From positions 1 to 62,269 of the forward strand of contig WBTZ01000008.1 of the NCBI GenBank assembly GCA_009026175.1: 62,269 nucleotides of DNA, in the 5' to 3' direction. Each line of letters opens with the position of its first letter. Within the stretch, counting starts at the first letter, position 1. The DNA comes from Zoogloea sp. (GTDB lineage: Bacteria; Pseudomonadota; Gammaproteobacteria; Burkholderiales; Rhodocyclaceae). Below the pieces are notes generated by a model. That model searched no databases and was not told the origin of the DNA. It saw only the letters and a program-made list of their open reading frames with translations. The translations under genes and the position numbers were made by a program. Of the stretch, positions 30,310 through 42,162 are shown piece after piece.

Positions 30310-30840
30310 CTATGCCGTCTTTCTGGCGGCCTTGCTGGCTGTGTTGGCTGCAGCGTGACCAAGATGAGTCGCCACCACCAGACTGGATTCGGTAATCTGC
30401 CGTGAGGTATCGACGATCTTCCCATAGGCCGTACCGGCAGTACTCAATGCCGACATCAGCCATTCCGAGAACCTGGAGTCATCCACCGGATGCAACTGAA
30501 GCATGCCCTCGAACTGGGCAATGAATTTTTTTGCAATCTCTTCCGCGCTCAACGTCCCCACCTTGAACACCTCGGCCTGGGTCGAGCTGCAGATGGCGCC
30601 GATTTCGCTCAAATACCCTCCCGAGCGCTCGAAGTACTGCGCATAGACACCGGCCAGATCACCAAAATCCAGGCCATCCTTGCGGTGCGCAACGGCCTCG
30701 GTGAACTCGCGGGCCAATTCGCAATTTCGAGAAAAGATCTTCTCGGCCGCATTCAGCGAGATCTCGTAAATCGACTTGAAGACAGCTCCATTCGCAGTCG
30801 CAGATTCGGCGATTTTTTGCAGATGGTTAATAGAACTCAT
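30310..30840 (-). CDS. phasin family protein
   Basis: A 176-residue, helix-rich, Ala/Glu/Lys-containing protein resembling phasins (PhaP), which coat polyhydroxyalkanoate granules. It starts MSSINHLQKIAESATANG; the middle holds LAREFTEAVAHRKDG and the C-terminus ends in a basic Ala-rich tail (AANTASKAARKTA). ATG 30840 is preceded by GGAGGT, so the long open frame upstream to 31233 is not used. No PHA synthase gene is in the window. Phasin is the best guess; the family is loosely conserved. Confidence 0.72.
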   Translation of the reverse strand: MSSINHLQKIAESATANGAVFKSIYEISLNAAEKIFSRNCELAREFTEAVAHRKDGLDFGDLAGVYAQYFERSGGYLSEIGAICSSTQAEVFKVGTLSAEEIAKKFIAQFEGMLQLHPVDDSRFSEWLMSALSTAGTAYGKIVDTSRQITESSLVVATHLGHAAANTASKAARKTA

Positions 30841-31479
30841 GTAGAACCTCCATTGGCACAACAAGGAAACGTATTTCTCAAGACAGCTCTCATTGATAGC
30901 CCCAAGGCTCGATGACGTGTCTTTACGGGATGGAATTCGCTTCCAGCAACCCCAGGGCGCATGCGCTGGTGCGGAGAAAGTTCGCCGCATAGGGATTGGC
31001 ATAGGGACCAAACGCAAGCATGGCGGAGGGCTGCGGGACTCCGCCTTTCTGCTTCCTTTTCCGTCTAGGCAAAAAGAAGCAATGCCCGTCGAATGCACGG
31101 CCTTCGGTACCAGAAGGCGATTTGTCGACAGATGGGAAGATGCCGATATTCCCGGTTGGTCTGCCGATGACCTGGCCTGATGTGGTGTGCAAGCTTGTCT
31201 CCTCCACTCATTGCAGGTTGTGGCCATAAGCACGGCCTCGATAAAGGAGCTTCCCCCACGGGCTTTCTACGAAGCCATTCATGGCGTGCTGCGATTTATC
31301 AACGGTTTGCATGGTGCCATTCGCCCGCCTGAGCGTCTGTCGGTGCCCCGCCCTCTGCATGACAGAATTTCACAAAGTCAGCGTCGGATTTTTCCTACAC
31401 AAGACCAACTCTTCACACGCTGATCCGGAAGCAGCGAGGCCAAGAGCAAGCAGATCGGCGGAGACGCAAACCTTGGACG
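30841..31479. other. 639-base region without a supported gene
   Basis: It separates the phasin gene from the scpB terminator. Short open frames on both strands (for example 30893-31180 and the upstream part of the phasin frame) show no family pattern, no ribosome site and lower codon regularity than neighbours. It should hold the phasin promoter, but no clear -10/-35 pair stood out. The composition is more mixed than the flanking genes. Confidence 0.55.
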
Positions 31480-31512
31480 AAAAAAAGGCGGTAGATCCGA
31501 AGATCTGCCGCC
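31480..31512 (-). terminator. strong UUCG intrinsic terminator after scpB
   Basis: Leftward, an 11-bp stem (31512-31502 pairing with 31497-31487, one G-U) closes a UUCG loop and is followed by seven T. It lies 30 bases after the scpB stop and ends the long leftward run from 37.3 kb. Confidence 0.92.
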
Positions 31513-31541
31513 CTTTGGGTGATCGAGGTTTGGGTTCCCCA

Positions 31542-32135
31542 TCACTCTGTTTTTTCTACATTTACCGCCGGAATTCCGGGGATCTCCACAAGATCCATGA
31601 TCCTTTCGATTTCGGTCAACGGAGGCAACTCGGTCAGGCTGCGCAGCCCGAGGTCTTCCAGGAATTTTCGCGTCGTGGCGTAGAGACCCGGCCGACCGGG
31701 TGTATCCCGATGGCCCACCACATCCACCCACCCCCTCGATTCGAGGGTCTTCAGTACATTGGTCGACACCATCACCCCGCGGATGTCCTCGATGTCGCCC
31801 CGCGTCACCGGTTGCCGATAGGCAATGATGGCGAGCGTTTCGAGGACCGCCCGGGAGTACTTGGGCGGCCGTTCTTCCTTCAGGCGGTCGAGGTAGACCT
31901 GATACTCCGGGCGGGTCTGGAAACGCCAGCCGCCTGCGGTCTGTATCAGCTCGACCCCCCTGCCCTGCCAGTCGTCCACCAGTTCGATCAGGAGCCGGCG
32001 TACCAGATCCGGCGCAGGCTCATCGACGAAGAGGCGACGCAACTCGCCCACCGGGACAGGGCCAGCGGCGGCCAGCAGGGCCGTTTCCAGCACCCGCTTG
32101 TAAAACTCAGGCGTCTCCTGCAGATCCATCGGCAC
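31542..32135 (-). CDS. scpB: segregation and condensation protein B
   Basis: Winged-helix subunit (197 residues) of the SMC-ScpAB condensin. Family blocks are visible: [68 protein letters not shown] and [22 protein letters not shown]. Its start lies 29 bases inside the scpA 3' end, which suggests coupled synthesis of the complex partners. Confidence 0.94.
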   Translation of the reverse strand: MPMDLQETPEFYKRVLETALLAAAGPVPVGELRRLFVDEPAPDLVRRLLIELVDDWQGRGVELIQTAGGWRFQTRPEYQVYLDRLKEERPPKYSRAVLETLAIIAYRQPVTRGDIEDIRGVMVSTNVLKTLESRGWVDVVGHRDTPGRPGLYATTRKFLEDLGLRSLTELPPLTEIERIMDLVEIPGIPAVNVEKTE

Positions 32136-32940
32136 GCTTTACATAGATAGGGGCAAAGGCCTCGTTCTGAGTGACCACGACGAGCCGCTCCTTGACCAGC
32201 TCGAGGGTGGCCAGAAAACTCACCACCAGGCTGGGCACGCCCAGCTCCGGATCGAAGAGCGACTCGAACACGACATAGGCATCATCCCGCAGCTTGCGCA
32301 GGATCAGGGTCATGTGCTCGCGCACCGACAGCTCCTCGCGCTGGATGGTGTGATGGCGCTTCAGGCGGGCCTGGCGGGCGATCTTCAGCCAGGCCAGCTG
32401 CAGATCGTGCAGGCTCACCTCGGGCAGGCGCTGCACCACCTTTTCGGCAACAAACACACCGACCCACTCGAAATCCCGCCCCACGCGCGGCAGTTCATCC
32501 AGCCGCATGGCCGCCAGCTTGACCTGCTCATACTCGAGCAGCCGCCGCACCAGTTCGGCCCGGGGATCCAGCTCTTCGGCCTCGTCCTCCCGCGGCGGCC
32601 GCGGCAACAGCAGGCGTGACTTGATCTCCAGCAGCGTCGCCGCCATCAGGAGGTAATCGGCCGCAAGCTCCAGGTTGTGCGTGCGCATGGCCTCCACGTA
32701 CTCGAGATACTGGGCCGTGAGCGGCACCATCGGAATGTCGAGGACGTTAACGTTGGCCTTGCGGATCAGGTAGAGCAGCAAATCGAGCGGCCCTTCGAAA
32801 GCCTCGAGGATGACTTCCAGTGCATCCGGCGGAATGTACAGGTCCTTGGGCAGATCGAAGATCGGCTGGCCGTACATGCGGCCCACCACCACCTCGAGCG
32901 GTTCGGCGGGTGGAGCCAGGTCGAGGGCAGCAGTCACCAT
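32107..32940 (-). CDS. scpA: segregation and condensation protein A
   Basis: Kleisin subunit (277 residues) bridging SMC heads. The hallmark [26 protein letters not shown] and [23 protein letters not shown] are present, followed by an acidic linker and a C-terminal winged helix ending in [12 protein letters not shown] 32940 is used; TTG 32946 lies two codons upstream. It overlaps scpB and follows trpS. Confidence 0.94.
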   Translation of the reverse strand: MVTAALDLAPPAEPLEVVVGRMYGQPIFDLPKDLYIPPDALEVILEAFEGPLDLLLYLIRKANVNVLDIPMVPLTAQYLEYVEAMRTHNLELAADYLLMAATLLEIKSRLLLPRPPREDEAEELDPRAELVRRLLEYEQVKLAAMRLDELPRVGRDFEWVGVFVAEKVVQRLPEVSLHDLQLAWLKIARQARLKRHHTIQREELSVREHMTLILRKLRDDAYVVFESLFDPELGVPSLVVSFLATLELVKERLVVVTQNEAFAPIYVKRADGSAGDA

Positions 32941-32998
32941 CGCCAATTCGCCCGCGAGGTTAACCTGTGACGTCCACGCCCCGGCTCCGACCGCAGCA

Positions 32999-34201
32999 TC
33001 AGCTGTAACTCAGGCCCATGGCGTCGCGGACTTCGCGCATGGTTTCCTGGGCGAGCTTGCGCGCCTTGTCGCATCCGTCGGCCACGATGCTGCGCACCAG
33101 CGACGGATCGTCCAGGTAGGGCTGGGCCCGCTCGCGCATGGCCTCCTGCTCCTTGAGCACCGCCTCGATCACCGGCTGCTTGCACTCGAGACAGCCGATG
33201 CCGGCGCTCTTGCACCCCTGGGTGACCCAGTTGCGCGTGGTTTCATCGGAATAGAGCACGTGGAACTGCCACACCGGACAGCGCTCCGGATCACCGGCAT
33301 CCGTGCGGCGCACCCGCGCCGGGTCGGTCTGCATGGTGCGGATCTTCTTGGCCAGGGGCTCGGCCTCCTCGCGCAGGAAGATGGTGTTGCCGTAGGACTT
33401 GGACATCTTCTGGCCATCGAGGCCGGGCATCCGCGAGGCTTCGGTGAGCAGCGCCCCCGGCTCCACCAGGATCATCTTGCCGCCGCCCTCGAGGTAGCCG
33501 TAAAGGCGCTCACGGTCCCCGTGGGACAGGCTCTGAGCCTCTTCCAGGAGGGCCTTGCCGAGGGCCAGCCCCTCGTCATCGCCATTCTGCTGGAAGCGGG
33601 TGCGGAACTCTTCGTAGAGCCGGGCACGCTTGGAACCAAGCTTCTTGATGGCCTCCCTGGCCTTCTCCTCGAAGCCGGGCTCGCGTCCGTACATGTGGTT
33701 GAAGCGCCGCGCCAGCTCACGGGTGAACTCCACGTGGGGCAGCTGATCCTCGCCCACCGGCACCTTGTCGGCGCGGTAGATCAGGATGTCCGCGCTCATC
33801 AGCAGCGGGTAGCCCAGGAAGCCGTAGGTGGACAGATCCTTGCTGGCCAGCTTTTCCTGCTGGTCCTTGTAGGTCGGCACCCGCTCGAGCCAGCCGAGGG
33901 GGGTCATCATGGACATCAGCAGATGCAACTCGGCATGCTCGGGCACCCGCGACTGGATGAAGATGGTGGCCTGGGAGGGATCGACGCCAGCCGCCAGCCA
34001 GTCCACCACCATGTCCCAGACGCTGTTCTCGATTCCCTTGGGGTTGTCGTAATCGGTGGTCAGGGCATGCCAGTCGGCCACGAAGAAAAGGCAGGGGTAT
34101 TCAGCCTGCAGCTTGACCCAGTTCTTGAGGACACCGTGGTAATGACCGAGGTGGAGACGCCCGGTGGGGCGCATGCCAGAGAGGACACGTTCAGCGAACA
34201 T
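32999..34201 (-). CDS. trpS: tryptophanyl-tRNA synthetase
   Basis: Class I synthetase charging tRNA-Trp, 400 residues. HIGH-type motif is RLHLGHYHGVL, and the KMSKS loop is GQKMSKSYGNTIFL. Tryptophan-pocket blocks include PLLMSADILIYRADKVPVGEDQLPH. The protein belongs to the longer TrpS subclass (about 400 rather than 334 residues) with an insertion between the motifs, common in betaproteobacteria. It starts MFAERVLSGMRPTG, six bases after the peptidase gene. Confidence 0.96.
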   Translation of the reverse strand: MFAERVLSGMRPTGRLHLGHYHGVLKNWVKLQAEYPCLFFVADWHALTTDYDNPKGIENSVWDMVVDWLAAGVDPSQATIFIQSRVPEHAELHLLMSMMTPLGWLERVPTYKDQQEKLASKDLSTYGFLGYPLLMSADILIYRADKVPVGEDQLPHVEFTRELARRFNHMYGREPGFEEKAREAIKKLGSKRARLYEEFRTRFQQNGDDEGLALGKALLEEAQSLSHGDRERLYGYLEGGGKMILVEPGALLTEASRMPGLDGQKMSKSYGNTIFLREEAEPLAKKIRTMQTDPARVRRTDAGDPERCPVWQFHVLYSDETTRNWVTQGCKSAGIGCLECKQPVIEAVLKEQEAMRERAQPYLDDPSLVRSIVADGCDKARKLAQETMREVRDAMGLSYS

Positions 34202-34207
34202 GGGTAA

Positions 34208-34867
34208 TCAAAGTCCAATGAAGGTTGCGAGAGCGAAACGGAAAAAGGCCACCAAGGGGCCAAGAATGTCGCCAAGGATACCGGTGAACAGCAACACCAG
34301 CAGGATCGGAAAGCCATAGGGCTCGAGCTGCGCGAACTTGTAGGCCGGGCCGGCGGGCAGCAGGCTCACCGCGATGCGGCCGCCATCGAGGGGAGGCAGC
34401 GGGAACAGGTTGAGGAACAGCAGCACCGCATTGATCTGCATGCCCGCATCCGCCATCTTGGCCATCGGCAGGGCATAGACGTTGTCGGGTGACATCAGGG
34501 CAAAGCGGAACAGCACGGCCCAGGCGCAGGCCATCACCAGATTGGCGAACGGACCGGCCGCGGCCACCCACAGCATGTCAGCCTTGGGGTTGTGCAGGCG
34601 CCGGAAATCCACCGGCACCGGCTTGGCCCAGCCGAACAGCATCGGCGCCCCCCCCGCGAGCGTGCTCACGGCAACGATCAGGCCCGGCACCAGCAGCGTC
34701 CCCATCGGGTCGATGTGGCGCAGGGGGTTGAGGCTGATCCGCCCGGCCAGTTCGGCGGTAGGATCCCCGAAATGGCGCGCCGCGTAGCCGTGTGCCGCCT
34801 CATGGAGCGTAATGGCAAACAGCACGGGCAGTGCCCAGATGGTCAGGGTGACGATGAGTTCCTGCAT
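34208..34867 (-). CDS. M50 site-2-protease-like membrane peptidase
   Basis: Multi-pass membrane metalloprotease of the M50B group, 219 residues. The zinc site HEAAHGYAARHFGD lies in the first membrane segment; the third ligand is in LFPLPPLDGGRI. NPLRHIDPMGTL is also typical. It is compact, without the PDZ domain of RseP, and resembles the YwhC/Rip3 subgroup whose substrates are mostly unknown. ATG 34867 is used; 34882 is a TTG. It stands between the Sua5-like gene and trpS, an arrangement that recurs in betaproteobacteria. Confidence 0.9.
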   Translation of the reverse strand: MQELIVTLTIWALPVLFAITLHEAAHGYAARHFGDPTAELAGRISLNPLRHIDPMGTLLVPGLIVAVSTLAGGAPMLFGWAKPVPVDFRRLHNPKADMLWVAAAGPFANLVMACAWAVLFRFALMSPDNVYALPMAKMADAGMQINAVLLFLNLFPLPPLDGGRIAVSLLPAGPAYKFAQLEPYGFPILLVLLFTGILGDILGPLVAFFRFALATFIGL

Positions 34868-34952
34868 GGTCTCGATCAGCAAAGGGGCGCGATTCTAACA
34901 GACCCGGCGCGCAGCTCCCCGACACGCATGACGGACAGCCCGCGCAGACGAC

Positions 34953-35576
34953 TCACAGGCCAAAGGGGGCCAGGCTGCCCATGCCCTCGCGGATCAGCTC
35001 GGGCGTACCGCTGGTCAGGTCGATCACCGTCGTCGCCTCGCCACGACAGGGTCCGGCCTCGATCACCAGATCCACCTCCTTTTCGAGGCGGTCGCGGATC
35101 TCCTCGGGATCGGTCAGCGGGTGCTCCTCGCCCGGCAGCAGCAGGGTCGAGCTGAGCAGCGGCTCACCCAGCTCGGCCAGCAGCGCCGACACCAGGGGAT
35201 GATCCGGAATGCGCAGCCCGATGGTCTTGCGCTTGGGATGCAGCAGGCGCCGCGGCAGCTCCTTGGTTCCTTCGAGGATGAAGGTGTAGGGGCCGGGCGT
35301 CGTGGCCTTCAACAGGCGGAACTGGCTGTTGTCGACCCGCGCATAGGTGGCGATGTCGGACAGGTCACGGCACAGCAAGGTGAAGTGATGACGCTCATCG
35401 ACGCCCCGTATGCGGCGGATGCGCGCCAGCAGGGGACTGTCACCGGTATGCCCGCCGAGCGCGTAGGCGGAGTCGGTGGGAAAGGCCACCAGACCACCAT
35501 CGCGCATGATCTGCGCGGCCTGTTTGATGAGACGGAGCTGAGGCTGCTCCGGATGGAGGGAAAAGTACTGGGCCAT
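34953..35576 (-). CDS. yciO: YciO-type Sua5/YrdC family protein
   Basis: Protein of 207 residues with the YrdC fold; colinear with E. coli YciO from MAQYFSLHPEQPQ through GLVAFPTDSAYALGG, HHFTLLCRDLSDIATYA, TPGPYTFILEGTKELPRR and KTIGLRIPDHPLV to the end. TsaC/Sua5 makes threonylcarbamoyl-AMP for tRNA t6A; whether YciO does so is less certain, so the exact activity is left open. It lies between rnm and the M50 peptidase gene. Confidence 0.9.
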   Translation of the reverse strand: MAQYFSLHPEQPQLRLIKQAAQIMRDGGLVAFPTDSAYALGGHTGDSPLLARIRRIRGVDERHHFTLLCRDLSDIATYARVDNSQFRLLKATTPGPYTFILEGTKELPRRLLHPKRKTIGLRIPDHPLVSALLAELGEPLLSSTLLLPGEEHPLTDPEEIRDRLEKEVDLVIEAGPCRGEATTVIDLTSGTPELIREGMGSLAPFGL

Positions 35577-35597
35577 GTGATCAGGAAAACAAAAGAC

Positions 35598-36437
35598 TTA
35601 GTTCAAGCGCGTCCACACCGGAGTGAGGTCGGGCGGCAGGGGGTCGGCCCGGCCGAGGTCGATGGGGCTGTCCTCGGGGCCATGGAAATCGGAGGCCCGT
35701 GAGGCCATCAGGCCGAACTTGCGGGCAAGGCGTGCGAAGGCGAGCAATTGCCCACCATCGTGGGCGCCGCAGGCCACTTCGACGGCGTCACCACCGAGTT
35801 CGCGGAAACGGTCGAAGAGGATGTCCATCTCGGCATGGCTGAGGCGGTAGCGCCCCGGATGGGCGATCACGGCCAGGCCGCCAGCGCCCTTGATCCAGCC
35901 CACGGCGTCCTCCAGCGTAGCCCAGACATGCTCGACATAGCCAGGCTTGCCGCGGGCCAGGTAATGCAGGAAGACGTCATGCACATTGCGCGAGGCGCCG
36001 ATCTCGACGAGGAAACGGGCAAAGTGGGCGCGGCTGACCAGGGCCGGGTTGCCGGCGTAGCGCAGGGCCCCCTCCATCGCGCCTCGGATGCCGATGCGCT
36101 CCAGCTCGGCGGCGATCCGCGCGGCACGCCCATCGCGCCCTCCACGGACCTGGGCCAGGCCCTCGATCAGCGCCACATTGGACGGATCGATGCCGAGGCC
36201 GACGATGTGCAGGGTCTGGTCGAGCCAGGACACGGAGATCTCGACGCCCGGTACAAAGCGCAGCCCGAGTTCGGCCGCCGCCGCCGCTGCCTCGGGCAGG
36301 CCCAGCAACTCGTCATGATCCGTCAGCGCGAGCAGATCAACCCCGTTGGCAGCGGCACGACGCACCACATCGGCGGGTGCCAGGGTGCCGTCGGAGGCCG
36401 TCGAGTGACAATGAAGATCGGCGTTCAGAGCATTCAT
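35598..36437 (-). CDS. rnm: PHP-domain 5'-3' exoribonuclease / nucleoside-bisphosphatase (Rnm/YciV)
   Basis: PHP metallo-phosphoesterase of 279 residues. Metal ligands are visible in ADLHCHSTASDG, LALTDHDE, FVPGVEIS and the C-terminal ASDFHGPE. It is colinear with E. coli YciV/RnmAM, which hydrolyses 3',5'-nucleoside bisphosphates and trims 5' ends of 5S rRNA and other RNAs. The start overlaps the hydrolase stop in ATGA; yciO follows, the same neighbour as in E. coli. Confidence 0.92.
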   Translation of the reverse strand: MNALNADLHCHSTASDGTLAPADVVRRAAANGVDLLALTDHDELLGLPEAAAAAAELGLRFVPGVEISVSWLDQTLHIVGLGIDPSNVALIEGLAQVRGGRDGRAARIAAELERIGIRGAMEGALRYAGNPALVSRAHFARFLVEIGASRNVHDVFLHYLARGKPGYVEHVWATLEDAVGWIKGAGGLAVIAHPGRYRLSHAEMDILFDRFRELGGDAVEVACGAHDGGQLLAFARLARKFGLMASRASDFHGPEDSPIDLGRADPLPPDLTPVWTRLN

Positions 36438-37309
36438 GATTGCTTGGACCGCAGGAAAGTCTCAATGATCCGGGCCACTTCCCCCGGCTGGTCGTGATGC
36501 AGGTTGTGACCACAATCCGGCAGCAAGATTTCCCGAAAATCCCGGAAGCACGCCTTGGCCGCTTCGTTCGCCTCGTCCGGGATCCCCATCCGCCTGCGCA
36601 GATCAGATGCCAGCGGGGAGACCCACAGCACCGGGGCACTGACCCGCTGCCACGCCGCCATCAGCTCGGCCCGCCGGTACAGCACGGGATTGACGCGACG
36701 GTGGGCCGGATCGCCTGCCATACGGATCCCGCCCTGCCCGTCCGGCTCACCGAGGTGCTCCGCCAGGAAGGCGGCACGCTCGGGGCTCAGCCGGGGATTA
36801 TCCTCCCTCAACCGGAGCGCCAGCGCCGCACGGTCGGGATAGCCGCGGAAAGCGGTATCCGACGACAGGTCACGCAGCCACTTCTCAAGCCGCAGCGGGG
36901 ACTGCGCCGGCTCCGAATCTGGCAGCCCGAAGGCGTCCAGCGCAACCACCGCCGCCACCCTGGCCGGACGGACCCCCGCATACTGGCAGGCCACGTTGCC
37001 GCCCATGCTGTGCCCCACCAGCCGGGCCGGCTCATCCCCGGCACAAGCCTCCAGGATGAAATCCAGATCGGCCAGGTAGTCGGGAAACCAGTACGCATCT
37101 CCCCGCCATTCGGTCTGCCCGAAGCCCCGCCAGTCCGGGGCGATCACGTGCCAGCCGGAGTGCAGGTGGTCGACGACGAACTGGAACGAGGCCGACACGT
37201 CCATCCAGCCATGCAGCATGAACACCACCGGCGCACCCGGCTCCCCCCATTCGCGGAGGTGATAACGCAGGCCGCGCACAGACAGGAAGCGACTTCTCGA
37301 CGGGGTCAT
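36434..37309 (-). CDS. alpha/beta hydrolase
   Basis: Alpha/beta-fold hydrolase (291 residues) with oxyanion motif MLHGWMDVSASF, nucleophile elbow VGHSMGGNVA, and catalytic His in PDCGHNLHHDQP. The substrate cannot be inferred. ATG 37309 is chosen because the open frame upstream crosses the riboswitch and promoter region of the opposite strand. Its stop overlaps the rnm start. Confidence 0.88.
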   Translation of the reverse strand: MTPSRSRFLSVRGLRYHLREWGEPGAPVVFMLHGWMDVSASFQFVVDHLHSGWHVIAPDWRGFGQTEWRGDAYWFPDYLADLDFILEACAGDEPARLVGHSMGGNVACQYAGVRPARVAAVVALDAFGLPDSEPAQSPLRLEKWLRDLSSDTAFRGYPDRAALALRLREDNPRLSPERAAFLAEHLGEPDGQGGIRMAGDPAHRRVNPVLYRRAELMAAWQRVSAPVLWVSPLASDLRRRMGIPDEANEAAKACFRDFREILLPDCGHNLHHDQPGEVARIIETFLRSKQS

Positions 37310-37330
37310 CCGCGCAAGTGTAACAGACCC

Positions 37331-37359
37331 TTGCCCCGCCCCGCCTCCGATGGTAAGGT
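37331..37359 (+). promoter_or_regulatory. gcvTHP promoter candidate
   Basis: TTGCCC (37331-37336) and TAAGGT (37354-37359) are 17 bases apart; the predicted start near 37366 coincides with the first base of the riboswitch. Confidence 0.45.
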
Positions 37360-37365
37360 GCGCGC

Positions 37366-37570
37366 CGTCGTGTGGGAGAGTGTTCGCGTGGAGATTCAGC
37401 CGCGAACCGCCGAAGGCGCAACCCCCGGAACCGCTCAGGCAAAAGGACCGCCGACGAAACAACAATCTGGAGAGTGATGCCGCCCGCCCAACGTGCGTCG
37501 GCCGCATCCACCGAAGGGGCACGCAGCCCTCCGCGAGGAGCCTGCAATCTCTCAGGTACAAAGGACAGAT
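37366..37570 (+). ncRNA. tandem glycine riboswitch
   Basis: Two consecutive glycine aptamers. Aptamer 1 has GGGAGAG at about 37373, GCCGAAGGCGCAA at 37409-37421 and CTCAGGCAAAAGGAC at 37434-37448. Aptamer 2 has TCTGGAGAG at about 37466, CACCGAAGGGGCA at 37509-37521 and CTCAGGTACAAAGGACAGA at 37551-37569; its closing stem is ATCTG with CAGAT. The linker is short. Position directly before gcvT fits the known role: excess glycine switches on its own breakdown. Confidence 0.95.
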
Positions 37571-37612
37571 GGGGCCGAGGCGATTTCATGTCGCCTCGGC
37601 CCCTTTGCTTTT
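37571..37612 (+). terminator. intrinsic terminator of the riboswitch expression platform
   Basis: A perfect 13-bp stem (37571-37583 with 37591-37603) closes a 7-base loop and is followed by TTTGCTTTT. It starts one base after the aptamer 2 closing stem and lies 31 bases before gcvT, so it probably stops transcription when glycine is scarce. Confidence 0.88.
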
Positions 37613-37643
37613 CTACACTTGAACGATTGCTGCGGAGAGCCCC

Positions 37644-38726
37644 ATGGCCCAACAGACCCCCCTTTACGCCACCCACGTCGCCGCCGGCGCCCGCATGGTG
37701 GACTTCGCCGGCTGGGATATGCCGGTCAATTACGGCTCCCAGATCGAGGAGCACCATGCCGTGCGCCGTGACGCCGGCATGTTCGACGTGTCCCACATGC
37801 TCGCCCTGGACCTCGAAGGCGCTGGCGCCAAGGCCTTCCTGCGCGGCTTGGTGGCCAACGACGTGGCCAGGCTGAGCGAGCCGGGCAAGGCCCTGTACTC
37901 CTGCATGCTCAATGCACAGGGCGGCGTCATCGACGACCTGATCATCTACTACCTGTCCGACACGTCCTACCGCATCGTCGTCAACGCCGGCACCGCCGAC
38001 AAGGACGTGGCCTGGATGCAGGCCCGCCTCGCCGCCAGCGGCCTGGTCGCCACCCTGGCCGTACGCCGTGATCTGGCCATGATCGCCGTGCAGGGCCCCA
38101 ACGCCCGCAGCAAGACCTGGGCCGCCCTGCCCGGCTCGGAAGCCGCCTCGGCCGGTCTCAAGGTATTCCAGGCGGCCGCCTGGGGCGATGTCTTCATCGC
38201 CCGCACTGGCTACACCGGCGAGGACGGCTTCGAGCTGACCCTGCCCGTCGACCAGGCCGCAAGCACCTGGGCTGCCCTGGTCGCCGCCGGCGTCAAGCCC
38301 TGCGGCCTGGGCGCCCGCGACACCCTGCGCCTGGAAGCCGGCATGGCCCTCTACGGCAACGACATGGACGACAGCGTGTCCCCCCTCGACGCAGGCCTGG
38401 CATGGACGGTGGACTTCAAGGACGAAAGCCGCGACTTTGTCGGCAAGGCGGCTCTCGTCGCCAACGGCGCCAGCAAGCAGGTTCTCGGCCTGGTCCTGGA
38501 GGACAAAGGCATCCTGCGCTCCCACCAGCAGGTCTTCACCGCGGCCGGCGAAGGCGAAACCACCAGCGGCACTTTCTCGCCGACCCTGGAAAAGTCCATC
38601 GCCCTCGCCCGCCTGCCCCTCGGTGTCGCCGCCGGCGACGCCGTCGAGGTGGACATCCGCGGCAAGCGCCTCAAGGCCCGGGTCGTCAAACCGCCTTTCG
38701 CCCGTAACGGCAAGGCCATGATCTGA
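37644..38726 (+). CDS. gcvT: glycine cleavage system T protein (aminomethyltransferase)
   Basis: Takes the aminomethyl group from lipoylated H protein, releases ammonia and forms 5,10-methylene-tetrahydrofolate. Full length (360 residues). Typical blocks are [47 protein letters not shown] (with the catalytic-region Asp upstream) and [25 protein letters not shown] lies before ATG 37644. It is the first gene of gcvTHP under riboswitch control. Confidence 0.97.
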   Translation: MAQQTPLYATHVAAGARMVDFAGWDMPVNYGSQIEEHHAVRRDAGMFDVSHMLALDLEGAGAKAFLRGLVANDVARLSEPGKALYSCMLNAQGGVIDDLIIYYLSDTSYRIVVNAGTADKDVAWMQARLAASGLVATLAVRRDLAMIAVQGPNARSKTWAALPGSEAASAGLKVFQAAAWGDVFIARTGYTGEDGFELTLPVDQAASTWAALVAAGVKPCGLGARDTLRLEAGMALYGNDMDDSVSPLDAGLAWTVDFKDESRDFVGKAALVANGASKQVLGLVLEDKGILRSHQQVFTAAGEGETTSGTFSPTLEKSIALARLPLGVAAGDAVEVDIRGKRLKARVVKPPFARNGKAMI

Positions 38727-38767
38727 AACCAGAATCCCCTCTTCAACGACTTGAACAAGGAACCGCA

Positions 38768-39145
38768 ATGAGCAACCCCACCGATCTGCGCTACACCGCC
38801 TCCCACGAATGGATCCGTGTCGAAGCTGACGGCACCCTCACCATCGGCATCACCGACCACGCCCAGGAAGCCCTTGGCGACGTGGTCTTCCTCGAGCTGC
38901 CGGAAGCCGGCCGCGTGGTGGCCAAGGAAGAAGCCATTGCCGTGATCGAATCCGTCAAGGCGGCCTCCGACATCTACGCCCCTGTGGCCGGCGAGATCAT
39001 CGCCGCCAACGATGCCGCCGTGGATGCCCCCGAGTCCGTGAATGCCGACGCCTACGCCGCCTGGCTGTTCAAGATCAAGCCCGCCAACGCCGCCGATGTC
39101 GACACCCTGCTCGACGCCGCCGGCTACGAAGCCACCCTGGGCTGA
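38768..39145 (+). CDS. gcvH: glycine cleavage system H protein
   Basis: Lipoyl carrier of 125 residues shuttling the aminomethyl group between P, T and L proteins. The lipoylated Lys lies in [16 protein letters not shown]. It starts [17 protein letters not shown] with AAGGAA upstream. It lies 41 bases after gcvT and 89 bases before gcvP. Confidence 0.98.
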   Translation: MSNPTDLRYTASHEWIRVEADGTLTIGITDHAQEALGDVVFLELPEAGRVVAKEEAIAVIESVKAASDIYAPVAGEIIAANDAAVDAPESVNADAYAAWLFKIKPANAADVDTLLDAAGYEATLG

Positions 39146-39234
39146 CCACCAACGCCCTAGCGCGGGGGCACCGGCCTCGGTGCCCGCCTGCGCCCCCCTG
39201 CTTCCCCCGCAGTAAACCAACCCGAGTTTTTCCC

Positions 39235-42126
<2,892 letters not shown>

Positions 42127-42135
42127 CCTGAATGC

Positions 42136-42159
42136 GGCGCGGCCCGACCGGGTCGCGCC
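42136..42159. terminator. GC-rich hairpin between convergent gcvP and protease genes
   Basis: GGCGCGGCCC pairs with GGGTCGCGCC around GACC (one G-U). No T tract follows on either strand, so termination efficiency is doubtful; the position between two convergent stops is what suggests the role. Confidence 0.4.
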
Positions 42160-42162
42160 CGC

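Noticed and set aside
30841-31233. N-terminal extension of the phasin frame
   Set aside because: GGAGGT and ATG at 30840 give the expected phasin start; the upstream 131 codons have no phasin-like pattern.
37032-38768. A 578-codon leftward frame across gcvT, the riboswitch and the hydrolase start
   Set aside because: It crosses the riboswitch and gcvT; gcvT and the hydrolase are both recognisable in other frames.
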